Source: Verrucomicrobiia bacterium
GTDB taxonomy: Bacteria; Verrucomicrobiota; Verrucomicrobiia; JABWAM01
Direction: 5' to 3'
Length of the DNA stretch: 64,000 nt
Assembly (NCBI GenBank): GCA_028687435.1
Contig: JAQUAF010000011.1
Coordinates: 44,430-108,429, forward strand
In this document: one piece after another, positions 62,601 through 64,000 of the stretch
Layout: each line of letters opens with the position of its first letter
How positions within the stretch are numbered: the first letter of the stretch is position 1
Notes under the pieces: model-generated
Told to the model about the DNA's origin: nothing
What the model saw: the letters and a program-made list of their open reading frames with translations, nothing else
The model's database searches: none
Program-made: the position numbers and the translations under genes

Positions 62601-63324
62601 GGCTGGCATTGACTGGCCTGTAAAAGCCGTCATCGGCGGCGTGGATTATTATTTTAGCCAAGATATTTTGGGGAATGTGATTGCCCTCACCGATGCTTCA
62701 GGGAATTTGGTCGAGCAGTATTGGTATGATATTTACGGAAAACCCACGATCAAGGACGGGAGCTACCAGACGTTGACCACGGCCAAAACGCCTTTTCTGT
62801 TCACGGGGAGGGAATATGACAGCGAGACCGGGCTTTATCATTATAGGGCAAGGGCGTACTCGCCGGATTTGGGGAGGTTTTTACAGGCGGATCCTATCAG
62901 CTTTGATGGCGGAGACATCAATCTCTACCGCTACTGCGCCAATGACCCGATCAATTATAAAGATCCGGAAGGATTAGAAAAAAATCCAGCTTGCGTTTTG
63001 AATTGTGAGAAGCAGCTATCTGCTTGTTTCAGTTTAGGGAATATTGCTGCATATGGAACATCAGGGGGACTTGCTGGTTTGGGTGCTCAAGGAGTTAACA
63101 AAACTGCTCCAAAGCCAAGGGGTGGTGTTGCTGGAGGAGGACCAAGCGGTCGTTATACAAGTTGGACTCGGACAGCTTTTGGAGATGCTGGTAAGGCAGC
63201 CGGACGAACCTCTATGAGAGGGGCCGCTGCAATTGGTGCGGGTGCTGGCATGGCGGCATTGCATGCTAAATGTTGGGCTGAATATTATGGGTGTTTATCC
63301 GGTTGTCCAGATGAATGTCCATAA
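59677..63324 (+). CDS. RHS-repeat protein (polymorphic toxin-type)
   Basis: Protein of 1215 residues. A signal-anchor segment (FFKTIQLFVVALVSVWILIP) is followed by a DUF6531-like start (FSLPGFAGAALVRNYSSGND, GPFGYGWTIDGLN) and about 20 YD/RHS repeats of the type 'DxxGNLxxVTNALGxxTxYxYD'. The RHS core ends in YRARAYSPDLGRFLQADPIS and YANDPIN-like YCANDPINYKDPEGL (about residue 1095). RHS shells enclose a C-terminal toxin. The last 115 residues after DPEGL contain seven cysteines, are Gly/Ala-rich in the middle and are coded by more AT-rich DNA, as in horizontally exchanged tips. I do not recognise a toxin fold there. Confidence 0.9.
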   Translation: MPPYCPFVRFLERSIFFKTIQLFVVALVSVWILIPQQVWACGSCSEVAINSTMGVDHTDGKLTLSQTDFSLPGFAGAALVRNYSSGNDTFGPFGYGWTIDGLNVLLTTTGDIKVNFGKNSETFKAADGYVNSDRSKQLAFIGSGDGQKIEITNRTNEKWLFDVNTRACTRYQDRNGNATQYEMIITNKHIYSLGNGTNAAALLVLPTKITHADGRQTLFSYTSNLCTQVSAPDGTVLNYAYVDGLLTGVSQNDGQILNYDYEIMTDEVKTRGWLRKVSYANGAEINVGYNGEFGSTNIPLRVTEVTGPLGYVHNYGYQPGANKDMTTIQTDSRGGKKVYVALNDGAFRSVTNALGFGSASHQDSQFRTVRTVNARGFSTWNAYDVANTNVLSQNNLLAETNALGKVWQYRYNDQNQRIMVVDPLSHTNRFGYDSRGNLVTVTNALNREVTCLEYTTNGLISASIDARGNTNRFYRNEWGMVTNRMDALGRSWLTEYNGAGYPARSVDPLGNSSSVAYNNNNKPVAVTNALGQVTRFEYSDMSDLTKVTDANNNSVHFTYDLLQRRTSIKNAMNNETRFVFDAESNLTTLTNALNQVYTYTFDAANQTKTFTYPDNSKETYNLDPNGNLIAVTNRAGQVIKATYDAGDRLNKRTYVQAGDDVVFDYDFDAANRLVRATRLLGANAQWAVTNKYDRADRLTHQQQGPYGVGFSYDLNSNEKKLVYPSGLEIKYLHNRNNALSQIQSGTNGVMLAKYARDAAGQVTKRTQANGVETICRHNAAGYVTNMVVRSTAGGTTNVLMRMTYGFDNVGNRLWVKNKNGRGDVYQYNANYEVTGVKYNVKNPADGYAAATNPSRTVIYNLDAVGNRTSVTDNGTNTLYTINNLNQYTAVGSQNLSYDGKGNLTGDGTWTFSYDHDNNLVGASKTGATATYQRDALGRRISKTVNGVTITYIYAGDDLIEERNADGTVKAQYIYEAGIDWPVKAVIGGVDYYFSQDILGNVIALTDASGNLVEQYWYDIYGKPTIKDGSYQTLTTAKTPFLFTGREYDSETGLYHYRARAYSPDLGRFLQADPISFDGGDINLYRYCANDPINYKDPEGLEKNPACVLNCEKQLSACFSLGNIAAYGTSGGLAGLGAQGVNKTAPKPRGGVAGGGPSGRYTSWTRTAFGDAGKAAGRTSMRGAAAIGAGAGMAALHAKCWAEYYGCLSGCPDECP

Positions 63325-63739
63325 AATCGACCGAGCGGCACGCGACAAAGCCGCAGTGCTTCTCTCTCAATTTTTGAGGGGTGAGATCACGAACGCAAAG
63401 TTCGATAGTGATTGGCCTAAAAGTCTGATAGACCCCGCACTTGATGGCATTTATGAGAGAATATGGTGTTTTTATGATGATAATAAGACATACACTTTAG
63501 TTAGAAGTCATCTGGACCAGGAGGTTGTTAACATCCTTGAACGATGCATTTGTTTTCTTGGATCAGATTTGGAATATGAATGGCCGCATTACTCTTTTAC
63601 TCGCGAACTACCTAAATGGTTGGCTGTTCTTTTATGGCAAAAGAGGCGTCAGGAAAAAAAATGGAATAAATTTGTTTCTTCGGGAGAATTTAGCATTTGG
63701 CCATTTCTACGAAATGCTGAACATAAAAACTGTCGGTGA
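63311..63739 (+). CDS. Putative RHS immunity protein
   Basis: Protein of 142 residues whose start overlaps the end of the RHS gene by 14 bases. MNVHKIDRAARDKAAVLLSQ, FLRGEITNAKFDSDWP and ICFLGSDLEYEWPHYSF give an alpha-helical, acidic-aromatic protein without signal peptide. The coding DNA is AT-rich like the RHS tip. Cytosolic proteins coded directly after RHS genes usually neutralise the tip toxin. Similar 'IDRAARDxAAxLLxxF' proteins occur next to RHS genes elsewhere, to my recollection. Function is inferred from position. Confidence 0.6.
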   Translation: MNVHKIDRAARDKAAVLLSQFLRGEITNAKFDSDWPKSLIDPALDGIYERIWCFYDDNKTYTLVRSHLDQEVVNILERCICFLGSDLEYEWPHYSFTRELPKWLAVLLWQKRRQEKKWNKFVSSGEFSIWPFLRNAEHKNCR

Positions 63740-64000
63740 AGTGCCTCAGACCGACAAAATGTGGGTTCTTCCGCTGAATTTGTGGGTTGGACCTCCCCCA
63801 AACCCTTGTTCCCGCCCAAAACCAGGAAAACGGGTCGAAAACGGGTCAGTCCCATGGGGATTAGTACGCTTAGTTGTGCCGTACCAAATTGCCATCGACT
63901 CCGATTACCAAATTGTAATCATACACTTTTGGAGTCTTTGCCACACAGACACTGTCAATCCGCCGTCGCCGAGGCTTTGGCGTGACAGGTTGGAGGGGGT
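63740..64000. other. Window end without a supported gene
   Basis: ACTGTCGGTGAAGTG and CAGACCGACA can pair, and CGGGTCGAAAACGGGTCAG is a short direct repeat. The last 30 bases (GCCGAGGCTTTGGCGTGACAGG) are related to the repeat at 2261. The open frame present lacks protein character. Confidence 0.45.

Overview
The window is a GC-rich chromosome segment of a Gram-negative member of the PVC superphylum, most likely Verrucomicrobiota. Evidence for this: an outer-membrane tool kit (two-partner secretion pair, Tol-Pal genes, a PagL-like barrel), a 51-residue 'small basic protein' of the type known from Chlamydiae, Verrucomicrobia and Planctomycetes, a squalene-hopene-cyclase-like enzyme next to a DUF116/polyprenyl synthetase fusion, and a RelE-like protein of a kind common in PVC genomes. 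The phylum is an inference from families, not from a marker gene alignment.

Layout. 1-2.2 kb: a 150-base palindrome, a HEAT-repeat exported protein and a small exported partner. 2.4-14.9 kb: an exopolysaccharide/lipopolysaccharide locus with five GT4-type glycosyltransferases, one WaaE-like GT2, a Wzy-like polymerase, a TPR protein, a DegT-type sugar aminotransferase and a PagL-like lipid A deacylase candidate; the first seven genes are largely chained by 4-base ATGA/TTGA overlaps. 15-19.8 kb: an exported protein, a ComM/YifB AAA protein and a GH20-like glycosidase. 19.9-26.5 kb: a two-partner secretion operon (TpsA adhesin, FecR-like protein, TpsB transporter). 26.7-32.4 kb: housekeeping and envelope genes (trmL; tolA/tonB-like, tolB, pal, tatA; cutA; small basic protein; RsuA/RluB pseudouridine synthase; macrodomain). 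32.5-39.1 kb: a terpenoid-type group of B12-type radical SAM enzyme, SHC-like cyclase and DUF116-polyprenyl synthetase, cut by repeats, a broken PIN toxin and an ATP-binding regulator that lost its AlbA_2 domain. 39.2-46.7 kb: cytidylate-kinase-like protein, a 1005-residue exported protein with a pseudomurein-binding-like repeat and beta-propeller, HpnI-like glycosyltransferase, PHP phosphoesterase, metF and tRNA-Gly. 46.8-48.8 kb: wreckage of an integrative element (ISL3 transposase piece, primase/helicase tail, excisionase-like piece, integrase N-terminus) beside tRNA-Leu(CAG), whose 5' half is duplicated at 40.07 kb. 49-58.7 kb: a leftward RiPP-maturation operon with three paralogous CX7CX2C radical SAM C-methyltransferase-type enzymes and a PoyD-type radical SAM epimerase, plus an AAA/DUF4143 ATPase and a RelE-like protein. 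59-63.7 kb: an exported small protein, a 1215-residue RHS protein with a foreign-looking tip, and an overlapping putative immunity gene.

Two parts stand out as possible undescribed systems. First, the proteusin-like maturase operon has three methyltransferases and one epimerase but no precursor peptide in sight; one of its enzymes has had its C-terminus replaced by a perfect palindromic repeat. Second, the radical SAM + cyclase + DUF116-prenyl synthase group looks like a terpenoid pathway whose product cannot be named from sequence. Several interspersed palindromic repeat families run through the intergenic spaces and in places reach into genes.
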